A DNA stretch of 64,000 nt from CAVUAT01 sp963848045 (GTDB taxonomy: Bacteria > Actinomycetota > Thermoleophilia > Solirubrobacterales > 70-9): NCBI GenBank assembly GCA_963848045.1, contig CAWKCC010000002.1:62001-126000 (forward strand). Direction: 5' to 3'. The translations under genes and the position numbers were made by a program. Every line of letters starts with the position of its first letter. Positions within the stretch are counted from its first letter, which is position 1. Under the pieces are notes generated by a model, which was given only the letters and a program-made list of their open reading frames with translations, searched no databases and had not been told where the DNA came from. Shown here one piece after another: positions 17,793 to 26,511 of this stretch.

Positions 17793-18473
17793 ATGTCCTC
17801 CGCCCGCCCCGGCCCCCGCGACCCGGCGAAGGCCCGCGAAGCAATGGTCGAGCGCCAGCTCAGAAGCCGCGGAATCGATGACGAGCGGGTGCTGGAGGCG
17901 ATGGGGAGGGTGCCGCGCGAGAGCTTCGTCCCGAAGGGCATACGCTCCCGCGCCTACGAGGACTCCGCCCTGCCGATCGGCCAAGAGCAGACGATCTCCC
18001 AGCCCTGGGTGGTGGCGTCGATCTGCCAGGCGCTGCGGTTGCGAGGCGACGAGCGGGTGCTCGAGATCGGCACCGGCTCCGGCTACTCGGCCGCGGTGCT
18101 ATCCGGGCTGGCGCGCCGGGTGTGGAGCGTCGAGCGCATCCCCGAGCTCGCTCAGTCCGCGCGGACGGCCCTTGCCGGGGTCGAGGCCGAGAACGTCAGG
18201 GTCGTGGTGGGCGATGGCAGCCGTGGGCTGCCCGAGCACGCGCCCTTCGACGCGATCGCGATCCACGCGGCGGCGCCCGAAGCTCCCCACAGCCTGCTGG
18301 CCCAACTCGCCCCGGGCGGGCGCCTGGTGGTCCCGATCGCAGCCGGCTCGGCCGACCTGCTCACCGCCTTCACCCGGGAGGGCGACTCACTGCGCCAGGA
18401 GACGATCGGCCCCTGCCGTTTCGTGCCCCTGATCGGGGCCGAGGGCTTCGGCGCGCCCTCCGAGGGCAGCTGA
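17793..18473 (+). CDS. pcm: Protein-L-isoaspartate O-methyltransferase
   Basis: The 226-residue SAM-dependent enzyme repairs isoaspartyl residues in aged proteins. Family marks are MVERQLRSRGI at the N-terminus, PIGQEQTISQPWVVA as the peptide-binding segment, and SAM motif I VLEIGTGSGYSAAVLS. Length and motif order are typical. It starts 20 bases after the Crp gene, so it is probably co-transcribed with it. Confidence 0.92.
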   Translation: MSSARPGPRDPAKAREAMVERQLRSRGIDDERVLEAMGRVPRESFVPKGIRSRAYEDSALPIGQEQTISQPWVVASICQALRLRGDERVLEIGTGSGYSAAVLSGLARRVWSVERIPELAQSARTALAGVEAENVRVVVGDGSRGLPEHAPFDAIAIHAAAPEAPHSLLAQLAPGGRLVVPIAAGSADLLTAFTREGDSLRQETIGPCRFVPLIGAEGFGAPSEGS

Positions 18474-18494
18474 TGCCGACGCTCGTCGATCGTC

Positions 18495-18500
18495 TAGGCT
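18495..18500 (+). promoter_or_regulatory. Putative -10 element, TAGGCT
   Basis: TAGGCT ends 7 bases before the ATG at 18508; no Shine-Dalgarno sequence intervenes. Confidence 0.6.
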
Positions 18501-18507
18501 CGCCCGA

Positions 18508-18912
18508 ATGAGCGGCGCACTCTTCGTCCTCAACTTCTACTCGCCGGTGTTTGCCGACCAGCTCAAGCGCGGCCGTAAGTCGGCGACCATCAGGCTCGGC
18601 GACAAGTCGCGCAAGTACAAGCGCGGGCAGGTGGTCTGGGTCACCGTCGGCCACCGCCACTCGCCGCGCGAGAAGATCTTCTCGGCTGTGATCGACGACG
18701 TCGAGGTCAAGAAGGTCGAGGAGCTCTCGCCGCGCGACATCGAGCACGACAACCCCGAGTTCCGCCGGCTCGAGGACACGGTCGAGTTCCTGGGCACGAT
18801 CTACAGCCGGCCGATCTCGATGGACGACACGGTCACCGTGATCCGCTTCTCGCAGGTGGTCGAGCGGCCCAGCACGCAGTTCGGCAACGGCGAGCCCCCC
18901 TCGTCCAACTGA
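18508..18912 (+). CDS. ASCH-domain protein
   Basis: The 134-residue protein matches the small ASCH/PUA-like fold: LNFYSPVFADQLKRGRKSAT starts the domain, followed by GDKSRKYKRGQVVWVTVG and a beta-rich middle. ASCH domains bind RNA or modified nucleosides, and some members hydrolyse N4-acetylcytidine. The role here is unknown. It has its own predicted leaderless promoter although it lies 34 bases after pcm. Confidence 0.7.
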   Translation: MSGALFVLNFYSPVFADQLKRGRKSATIRLGDKSRKYKRGQVVWVTVGHRHSPREKIFSAVIDDVEVKKVEELSPRDIEHDNPEFRRLEDTVEFLGTIYSRPISMDDTVTVIRFSQVVERPSTQFGNGEPPSSN

Positions 18913-18924
18913 GGCGCTGCGGCC

Positions 18925-19068
18925 GTGGCCGAGTATCGGTTCCTGACCACCTGGCTGCTCGCGGCGGGCCGCGGCCGGGTCAGGGTCAAGTCCCTCATCA
19001 CGACCAAGCGGGTCAAGCTCCCCGACCTGCACGAGGGCGAGGCCCGCGGCGAGTCGGCAGGAGACTGA
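18925..19068 (+). pseudogene. Small ORF resembling the first residues of an SRPBCC protein (possible remnant)
   Basis: A 47-codon frame from GTG 18925 begins AEYRFLTTWLL, which resembles the first beta strand of SRPBCC/polyketide-cyclase proteins. It then diverges into a basic stretch (RVRVKSLITTKRVKLPDL) and stops. A full SRPBCC domain needs about 140 residues. It could be a decayed 5' end fused to unrelated sequence, or a genuine small basic protein. It lies between the ASCH gene and the groES promoter with no clear promoter of its own. Confidence 0.3.
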
Positions 19069-19111
19069 CGCCGATCTTGCCCTGCTCGGGCATGTCCCGA
19101 GGCGCCTCGGC

Positions 19112-19117
19112 TAGACT
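19112..19117 (+). promoter_or_regulatory. Putative -10 of groESL, TAGACT
   Basis: TAGACT lies 7 bases before the CIRCE repeat. Transcription would begin within or at the edge of CIRCE, the usual arrangement for HrcA repression. Confidence 0.55.
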
Positions 19118-19124
19118 AACCCTC

Positions 19125-19149
19125 TGGCACTCCCCATATGAGAGTGCCA
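19125..19149. promoter_or_regulatory. CIRCE operator (HrcA site) of groESL
   Basis: TGGCACTC, a 9-base spacer and GAGTGCCA form a perfect inverted repeat with the CIRCE core (GCACTC-N9-GAGTGC). It lies just upstream of groES and predicts heat-shock control by HrcA, whose gene is not in the window. Confidence 0.88.
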
Positions 19150-19206
19150 ATCCCCGCGAAGATCTCTCGCATTCACACGTAGAAGTCCGCAAACGGAGGT
19201 ATGCAA

Positions 19207-19491
19207 ATGAAGCTGAAGCCACTCGGCGACCGCCTGATCGTTCAGGCGAGCGAAGAGGAGGAGACGACCGCAAGCGGGATCGTGCTCCCCGACACCGCGA
19301 AGGAGAAGCCCCAGAAGGGCAAGGTACTGGCCGTCGGAGACGGCCCGATCGAGGACGGCAAGCGCCGGCCGCTCGATGTCAAGGAGGGCGACGAGGTCCT
19401 CTACTCCAAGTACGGCGGCACCGAGATCACCGTCGACGGTGACGAGCTGCTCGTGCTGCGCGAGTCCGACGTCCTGGCCAAGGTCGGCTAG
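19207..19491 (+). CDS. groES: Co-chaperonin GroES
   Basis: The 94-residue protein (KLKPLGDRLIVQ, then TASGIVLPDTAKEKPQKGKV for the mobile loop) is the heptameric lid of the GroEL chamber. Two ATGs lie at 19201 and 19207. The strong Shine-Dalgarno GGAGGT (19195-19200) abuts the first and sits 6 bases before the second, so 19207 is chosen. It is the first gene of the CIRCE-controlled groES-groEL operon. Confidence 0.95.
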   Translation: MKLKPLGDRLIVQASEEEETTASGIVLPDTAKEKPQKGKVLAVGDGPIEDGKRRPLDVKEGDEVLYSKYGGTEITVDGDELLVLRESDVLAKVG

Positions 19492-19523
19492 GCGGAACTT
19501 ACGAAGAAGGAGGAAGCAGAAAG

Positions 19524-21164
<1,641 letters not shown>

Positions 21165-21208
21165 CTCGAGCTTCGAGCTAGGCTCGCCGCAACAGGCGAG
21201 TGTTCTTC

Positions 21209-21245
21209 GAGGGGCCCGGGGCGACCCGGGCCTCTCTCGTTTTCA
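21209..21245 (+). terminator. Rho-independent terminator of groESL
   Basis: GAGGGGCCCGGG, loop GCGA and CCCGGGCCTCTC form a 12-bp stem with one G-T wobble, followed by TCGTTTTC. It lies 45 bases after the groEL stop. Confidence 0.75.
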
Positions 21246-21340
21246 CTGCCGGGCGGTATCGCACGGCTCACGCACCGACGATCGGCTCGGCGGGGCGTCG
21301 GCTCCGGCCTCGAGTCCCCGGACGGGGTCGGACCGCGCCC

Positions 21341-21922
21341 TTACCGCCGGTAGCCGAGGTGCGCAACCCAGACCTCGGCCCGGCGGGAACCCAGGTAGCG
21401 GCCCCGCACCAGCCCTATCCCGATCTCGCGAAACGCCGGGTCGAGCAGGGCCCGCCGGTGGCCCGGGGAGTGCAGCCAAGACCTCATGTTGGCGCGCGGA
21501 GTGCCGAGCCTTCGTGTGCCGTAGGCGAGATTCTCACCGACCCCGAAGGTCCCCCTCATGTAGCCGACCCGGGAGAACCAGTAGAAGGGGTCGCGCCCGC
21601 AGGCCTCGTGGCTGAACTGGCGGCAGCGCACTATGTCCCGCGCCTTCATCGAGGCGGAGCGCCGCAGCTTTCGGGAGCTCCTGATCCCTGGGCGCCCCGC
21701 ATGGCGGCGCGCATAGCGGTGCATGCAGAGCATCGTCCTCGTCTGGGCGGCGATCGGGCGGCGCGAATCGCTCTGACCCGGGCAGTCCGCCTCGGGCGCA
21801 AGCAGGCGGTCGAATCGCCCCGCCGCTGCATCCGAGGGTGCCGCCACAGCGCCGATCACCACGGCGGCAAGCCCGGCCGCAGCCAGGGCTGAGAGTCGTG
21901 TCGTCCTAGCGCCAGCGCCCAT
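21341..21922 (-). CDS. Secreted CAP/SCP-domain protein (YkwD-like)
   Basis: The 193-residue protein has a signal peptide (ALAAAGLAAVVIGAVAA) and then a cysteine-containing CAP domain: SMKARDIVRCRQFSHEACG, VGENLAYG and SWLHSPGHRRALLDP are the CAP signatures. CAP proteins act outside the cell; bacterial members are linked to cell wall or spore coat, usually without a known activity. A 160-base upstream region with inverted repeats (21923-22084) separates it from the SDR gene. It converges with groEL. Confidence 0.8.
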   Translation of the reverse strand: MGAGARTTRLSALAAAGLAAVVIGAVAAPSDAAAGRFDRLLAPEADCPGQSDSRRPIAAQTRTMLCMHRYARRHAGRPGIRSSRKLRRSASMKARDIVRCRQFSHEACGRDPFYWFSRVGYMRGTFGVGENLAYGTRRLGTPRANMRSWLHSPGHRRALLDPAFREIGIGLVRGRYLGSRRAEVWVAHLGYRR

Positions 21923-22084
21923 GGGAGGTCAGGCGTTGACTCGTCCAACCGCCGCCGATCCGCACCTCCGAGCCACGGACTGGACGAACGTCCGAGCGCT
22001 CCCAGCCTGGATCCGTCCGGGAGCCGGTACGCGGCGACTCCGAACGGCCGCCACCCCCTGAAGACATGCCAGGCTGGCCCGGGG

Positions 22085-23005
22085 CTAGCCGGCAAGGACC
22101 TCCGCCATCGCGGCTGGGGTGACGCCGAGAGAGCGTGCGTCCCCGGTGCCGCGCTCACTGGTCATCGGCACCTCCATCAGCTCGGCCTCGTCCCAGGTGG
22201 CGAAGACCGAGGGGCCGCCGATCAGCGCCAGCCCCCGCAGCCCGGCGCGCACAAAGGGGAGGGGGACGTGCACCAGCGGGCGTTCGCGGCCCTCGGCGCC
22301 CAGCACCTGCTCCACGGTCTCGTCATAGGTGAGCGTCTGGGGGCCGGCGAGCTCGAAACGACGGGCGTCGCCGCTGCCGGGATGGGCCGCGACGGCGCCG
22401 GCCCCCCCGCCGGCATCGGCGCCGCCGTTCAGCGCCGCGGCGACGCAGCGCGCCACGTCGCGAGCCCAGATCGGCTGGTAGCTGGCGCCCCCCGAGCCCG
22501 AGACCGGAACCGCCGGCAGGGCGGCGGCGCGCTCCAGCAAGGTGATCCAGGGATCCCCGGGCCGGTAGACGATCGACGGGGCGAACACGGTGGTCCGCAG
22601 CGGCGACGCCTGAACCGCGCGTTCTGCCAGCGCCTTGGCGCGGAAGTAGCGGGTGCGCTGGAAGCGCGTCGCGCCCAGCGCCGAGAAGAAGACGAAGCGC
22701 TCGACCCCCGCCCGCTCGGCCGAGCGCAGAAGCCGCATCGTCGCCAGGCCGTTCATCTCCTCGATCGAGCCGCGGGGCTGGTCGCGGGTGGTCGCCGCCA
22801 GGTGCACGACGGTGTCGACGCCGCGCATCGCGTGGCGCATCGAGAAGGCGTCCGCAAGGTCCCCCAGCGAGATCTGCACGTCGACGCGGTTCTTCCCTAG
22901 CCGCCGCGGGTCGCGAACGAGCGCCCGCACGTCCGCCCCGCCCTCGAGCAGCAGCGGCAGCAGCTCGCTGCCCACCACGCCCGTCGCCCCCGTCAGCAGT
23001 AGCAC
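22085..23005 (-). CDS. NAD(P)-binding SDR, NDUFA9/YbjT-like
   Basis: The 306-residue atypical extended SDR starts LLLTGATGVVGSELL, the nucleotide-binding loop, and has VVHLAATTRDQ and FVFFSALGATRF further on. The usual catalytic YxxxK is replaced by a segment like YFRAKALAE, as in the NDUFA9/YbjT group, which often bind NADPH without a defined reaction. GTG 23005 is preceded by TAGATT at 6 bases, a clear leaderless signal. It is divergent from the ferredoxin gene. Confidence 0.8.
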   Translation of the reverse strand: MLLLTGATGVVGSELLPLLLEGGADVRALVRDPRRLGKNRVDVQISLGDLADAFSMRHAMRGVDTVVHLAATTRDQPRGSIEEMNGLATMRLLRSAERAGVERFVFFSALGATRFQRTRYFRAKALAERAVQASPLRTTVFAPSIVYRPGDPWITLLERAAALPAVPVSGSGGASYQPIWARDVARCVAAALNGGADAGGGAGAVAAHPGSGDARRFELAGPQTLTYDETVEQVLGAEGRERPLVHVPLPFVRAGLRGLALIGGPSVFATWDEAELMEVPMTSERGTGDARSLGVTPAAMAEVLAG

Positions 23006-23011
23006 ACGTTC

Positions 23012-23017
23012 AATCTA
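23012..23017 (-). promoter_or_regulatory. Putative -10 element, TAGATT
   Basis: On the minus strand TAGATT is followed by 6 bases and GTG 23005. Confidence 0.6.
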
Positions 23018-23058
23018 GCCACCGCCCCGCCCGGCACCCGCCCGCGCACGCGCTCGCC

Positions 23059-23064
23059 TAGAAT
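23059..23064 (+). promoter_or_regulatory. Putative -10 of the ferredoxin gene, TAGAAT
   Basis: TAGAAT lies 70 bases before the GTG at 23135, so this gene has a leader, with AAAGGGAG as ribosome binding site. Confidence 0.5.
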
Positions 23065-23134
23065 GTGCGCTCGTCGCGGCGCCTCGGGGGGCCGCTGCTG
23101 TCCGGAAAGCGACTTCGGAACGAAAGGGAGCTCA

Positions 23135-23401
23135 GTGGCATACGTCATCGCGGAGCCCTGCATCGGCGAAAAGGACAACTCCTGCGTGGAGGTCTGCCCG
23201 GTGGACTGCATCCACCCGACGCCCGATGAGCCCGACTACGAGGCTTCCAAGCAGCTCTTCATCGACCCCGACGAGTGCATCGACTGCGATGCCTGCGTCG
23301 AGGCCTGCCCGGTCGACGCCTGCTTCGCCGAGGACCAGCTTCCGGCCGAGTGGGCGAAGTACACCGAGATCAACTCGGAGTACTACAAGTCCAAGACCTA
23401 G
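23135..23401 (+). CDS. fdxA: 7Fe ferredoxin ([3Fe-4S][4Fe-4S])
   Basis: The 88-residue ferredoxin has Cys9, Cys17, Cys21 and Cys25 in the first half and the CxxCxxCxxxCP motif (Cys48, 51, 54, 58) in the second. The C-x7-C spacing of the first set marks the 7Fe type common in actinobacteria, a low-potential electron carrier for P450s and oxidoreductases. GTG 23135 follows AAAGGGAG and gives the canonical start AYVIAEPC. Its redox partner is not in the window. Confidence 0.92.
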   Translation: MAYVIAEPCIGEKDNSCVEVCPVDCIHPTPDEPDYEASKQLFIDPDECIDCDACVEACPVDACFAEDQLPAEWAKYTEINSEYYKSKT

Positions 23402-23526
23402 CGCCTCCGCCGCGGAGCACCGGGGTCGTGTGGGTCAACCGCCTGAGACAGCCGGCAGGGACTGCGGTCTTTAGCACCGCAGGTGGAATTGGACGGATGT
23501 TGGACGCACGGCGAGCGAAATCCTGC

Positions 23527-23532
23527 TTGAAT
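23527..23532 (+). promoter_or_regulatory. Putative -10 element, TTGAAT
   Basis: TTGAAT ends 7 bases before the ATG at 23540, and overlaps the alternative ATG at 23531, favouring 23540 as start. Confidence 0.4.
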
Positions 23533-23539
23533 GTCCCTC

Positions 23540-24646
23540 ATGAGCAGCGGAAAGTCTGAATCGGGAGGCCAGGACAGCATCTGGGGGCGCGCGAAGTCGG
23601 CGCTTCGCGGTCGGTTCGTTCCGATCGCGTCCCTGGCGCTGGTCGCGGTGCTCGGGACCGTCTCGGGCCTGGCGCTGGCCGTTCCTCCCGGCGGAGGGCA
23701 CACCCCCGTCACGATCTGCCACCACGCGGGTCCTTTCCCGAGCAACTGGCAGACGATCGTTGTCGACGATGACGCGGTTCCGGGCCACCTTGGTCATGGC
23801 GACACGCTTGGGCCATGCGACGGCACGACCACGACGAGCACCACGAGCACCACGAGCACCAGTTACACGACCTCCAGCACGACCACTACCTCGCCCAACA
23901 CCACCTCCACGGTCACCGGGCCCAACACCACCTCCACGGTCACCGGGCCCAACACCACCTCCACGATCACGGCTCCCGACACCACCGTGACGACCACTGC
24001 GCCGGATGTCACCACCACGACCACGGCTCCTGACACCACCGTGACGACGACCCTGCCCCCCACCACCACCACCACGACGGGACCGGGCAGCACCGTGACC
24101 ACGACCGTGCCGTGCGCGACGTTCCTGAGCCGGACCACCAGTTCCAGCAGCACCACAACCAGCACCCAGACCGGCAGCACCTCGACCACCACCATTCCGG
24201 GCAGCACCTCGACCACCACCATTCCGGGCAGCACGGTGACCACGACCCAGCCGGGCAGCACGGTGACCAACACCGTTCCCGGAAGCACGGTGACCAACAC
24301 CGTTCCCGGAAGCACGGTGACCAACACCGATCCCGGTAGCACCGTGACCAACACCGTTCCCGGTAGCACCGTGACCAACACCCAGTGCTTGAGCACGACG
24401 ACCACCACGGGAACGCCCACGACGTCGACCGGGGCGGGCGGCGTGGCCGGCAGCACGGGCGGCGGCGGCGGCGGCGGCGCAGGAGCGGGCGGCGCTGGCG
24501 GCGGCGGCGGCCCGCAGCTGGTGGCCGCGTCGACGGGCAGCTCCCTTCCGTACACCGGACTCCACGTCTGGATCCTGGTTGTCATGGCGGTCGCGATGGG
24601 CGGCTTGGGAGTCGCCCTGAGGCGGCGGCTGCCCGACTCCGACTGA
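23540..24646 (+). CDS. Thr-rich repeat surface protein with LPYTG sortase anchor
   Basis: The 368-residue exported protein has a hydrophobic signal (IASLALVAVLGTVSGLALA) and a short domain, VTICHHAG...VPGHLGHGDTLGPC, that recurs in actinobacterial surface proteins. About 190 residues of Thr/Ser/Pro repeats follow, then a Gly-rich linker. It ends in LPYTG (residues 336-340), a transmembrane helix and RRR. That is a complete sortase cell-wall sorting signal. The repeats include eight nonapeptides of type GSTVTNTVP. Their Thr density suggests O-glycosylation, in line with the GT-C-like genes downstream (inference). No sortase gene is in the window. Confidence 0.8.
   Translation: MSSGKSESGGQDSIWGRAKSALRGRFVPIASLALVAVLGTVSGLALAVPPGGGHTPVTICHHAGPFPSNWQTIVVDDDAVPGHLGHGDTLGPCDGTTTTSTTSTTSTSYTTSSTTTTSPNTTSTVTGPNTTSTVTGPNTTSTITAPDTTVTTTAPDVTTTTTAPDTTVTTTLPPTTTTTTGPGSTVTTTVPCATFLSRTTSSSSTTTSTQTGSTSTTTIPGSTSTTTIPGSTVTTTQPGSTVTNTVPGSTVTNTVPGSTVTNTDPGSTVTNTVPGSTVTNTQCLSTTTTTGTPTTSTGAGGVAGSTGGGGGGGAGAGGAGGGGGPQLVAASTGSSLPYTGLHVWILVVMAVAMGGLGVALRRRLPDSD
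23894..23974 (+). repeat. 27-bp tandem repeat, 3 copies
   Basis: Units begin at 23894, 23921 and 23948 (CCCAACACCACCTCCACGGT and on); the third is diverged. Each encodes a Thr-rich nonapeptide. Confidence 0.85.
24173..24385 (+). repeat. 27-bp tandem repeat, 8 copies
   Basis: Units start every 27 bases from 24173 to 24362 (GGAAGCACGGTGACCAACAC type), encoding GST(V/S)T(N/T)T.P. The first two copies differ from the last five, suggesting stepwise expansion. Confidence 0.85.
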
Positions 24647-24687
24647 TCAGGTAGATAGGCAAGGGGCCGGGCCTGCTCCTGAGCTGC

Positions 24688-26499
24688 ATGAAGCCCGCGC
24701 GAGCAGGCCCTCGGCGGTCTGAGCGAAGCGCCGGCCCGCGTTCACGCCGTTACCCGGTGGCACTTGGGGCGGCGACTTGCTTTCTTGCCATGGGGCTCGC
24801 CACCGGCGGGGCTGCCCAGGCTCAGGACCAGGGGACCGCGGGCTACGACCCGCCGGTGGTGACGGTTCCCTCGACCCTCCCGGCGACCCCGCCCGATTTC
24901 AGCGTTGACGCAAGCGCGGCCATCAACGCCGCCAACGAAAGCTCGGCGATCGAGGAGCTTCGCGCCGAACTCGGCCCCGTATCGGCGATTCCGGGGGTGA
25001 AGCCGGGGCAATGGGAGATCAGCTATGTCTCGGACGGGACAAGCGTGGCGCTCGTGCTGGTGGACGGCGGCAGCGGGGAGGTCGTGGAGGCCTGGACGGG
25101 CGACCAGGTGGCCTGGCCGATGGCGCGCGGCTACAGCGGCCAGTTCGGGCACGTGCTCAACGCCCCCTATGTCTGGATCCCGCTCTCTGCGATCTTCTTC
25201 TTCGGGCTGCTCGATCTCCGGCGGCTGCGTCGAATCGCCCATCTGGATCTGCTCGTGCTGCTCGGGTTCGGGCTCTCGCACATCTTCTTCAACACGGCCG
25301 ACATCGGCCTCTCGGTGCCCCTCGCCTATCCACCGCTCGTCTACCTGCTCGCCCGCATGCTCTGGGTCGGCTTCAAGGGGGGAGGGAGCGGCCTACGGCC
25401 ATCGGTGCCGATCACCTGGCTGCTGGTCGCTGCGGTCTTCCTCGGCGGGTTTCGGATCGCCGTCAACATCGCCGACTCGGGCGTGATCGACGTCGGCTAT
25501 GCCGGGGTGATCGGAGCGGAGCGAATCACCAACGGCGATCCCCTCTACGGCGAGAACGCGTTCCCCGCCGATAACCGCACCGGGGACACCTACGGTCCGG
25601 TCAACTACCTGGCATACGTGCCCTTCGAGCTGGCCCTGCCGTGGTCGGGCCAGTGGGACGACCTACCCGCCGCCCATGCCGCCGCGATCTTCTTCGACCT
25701 GGCCGCGATCGTGGGGCTCGTGCTGTTGGGCCGTCGGCTGCGACCGGGGAGGGCCGGCAGGGACCTCGGCGTCATTCTCGCTTTCTCCTGGGTCGCCTAC
25801 CCCTATACGGCCTTTGCGCTGCAGTCAAACTCCAATGACTCGCTGGTGGGAGCGCTGCTGATCTGGGGGCTTGTGGCTTTCTCGTCACTTGGCTGGCGAG
25901 CGGTCCTGCTCGCGTTGGCGTCGGCCGCCAAGTTCACCCCGCTCTTCCTGGTTCCCCTGTTCGCCACCGGCTACCGCGGCCTTGCCGGACGGCCCTCACA
26001 GAGCGGCAAGCCGCGCTCGATCAGGCTCCCGTTCGGCATCGACCTGCCTCGCTCGGTGGGCCTGCGGCTCGCCTACTTCAGCACGGTCTTTCTCGCGCTT
26101 TCCGCGCTGATCCTGGCCTACCCCGCCCTCGACCCAGGTCTGGCAACGACCTGGGAGCGGACCATTGCGATCCAGCTCGAGCGGACCTCGCCCTTCTCGA
26201 TCTGGGGCCAGGTCCCGGCGCTGCAGCCGCTCCAGACCCTGACGCTGGTCGCCACGGCCGCGTTCGCGGCCAGCCTGGCCCTGGTTCCGCGCCGGCGGAC
26301 CCTACTGCAGGTGGCGGCCCTCTCGGCCGCGCTCATGATCGCAGTGCAGCTCACCCTCGAGCACTGGTTCTACGCGTACATCCCCTGGTTCTTCGGTCTC
26401 ACAATGGTCGCCATAGCGACCTCTCAGGATCGCCGGGGTCCGGCGGCGCGCTCAGGGGTGGCCGCCGCGAGGGAAGCAGAGGAGCCGGTTCCCGGCTGA
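24688..26499 (+). CDS. Multi-pass membrane protein, GT87-like (GT-C fold)
   Basis: This 603-residue protein has an N-terminal signal-like helix, an exported soluble part of about 110 residues (to WTGDQVAWPMARG), then about ten transmembrane helices. GDPLYGENAFPADNRTGDTYGPVNY after a helix resembles the DP.Y loop of GT-C mannosyltransferases of the DUF2029/GT87 kind, which use polyprenyl-phosphate sugars on the outer face. A role in glycosylating the neighbouring Thr-rich protein is an attractive but untested guess. The exported N-terminal part is unusual for the family. It converges with the next gene, with 12 bases between stops. Confidence 0.6.
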   Translation: MKPARAGPRRSERSAGPRSRRYPVALGAATCFLAMGLATGGAAQAQDQGTAGYDPPVVTVPSTLPATPPDFSVDASAAINAANESSAIEELRAELGPVSAIPGVKPGQWEISYVSDGTSVALVLVDGGSGEVVEAWTGDQVAWPMARGYSGQFGHVLNAPYVWIPLSAIFFFGLLDLRRLRRIAHLDLLVLLGFGLSHIFFNTADIGLSVPLAYPPLVYLLARMLWVGFKGGGSGLRPSVPITWLLVAAVFLGGFRIAVNIADSGVIDVGYAGVIGAERITNGDPLYGENAFPADNRTGDTYGPVNYLAYVPFELALPWSGQWDDLPAAHAAAIFFDLAAIVGLVLLGRRLRPGRAGRDLGVILAFSWVAYPYTAFALQSNSNDSLVGALLIWGLVAFSSLGWRAVLLALASAAKFTPLFLVPLFATGYRGLAGRPSQSGKPRSIRLPFGIDLPRSVGLRLAYFSTVFLALSALILAYPALDPGLATTWERTIAIQLERTSPFSIWGQVPALQPLQTLTLVATAAFAASLALVPRRRTLLQVAALSAALMIAVQLTLEHWFYAYIPWFFGLTMVAIATSQDRRGPAARSGVAAAREAEEPVPG

Positions 26500-26511
26500 G
26501 CGCAGCAACGC

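Noticed and set aside
23463..23483. Hairpin CTGCGGT-CTTTAGC-ACCGCAG after the ferredoxin gene as a terminator or RNA element
   Set aside because: A 7-bp stem with no T tract; too short to call beyond chance in this composition.
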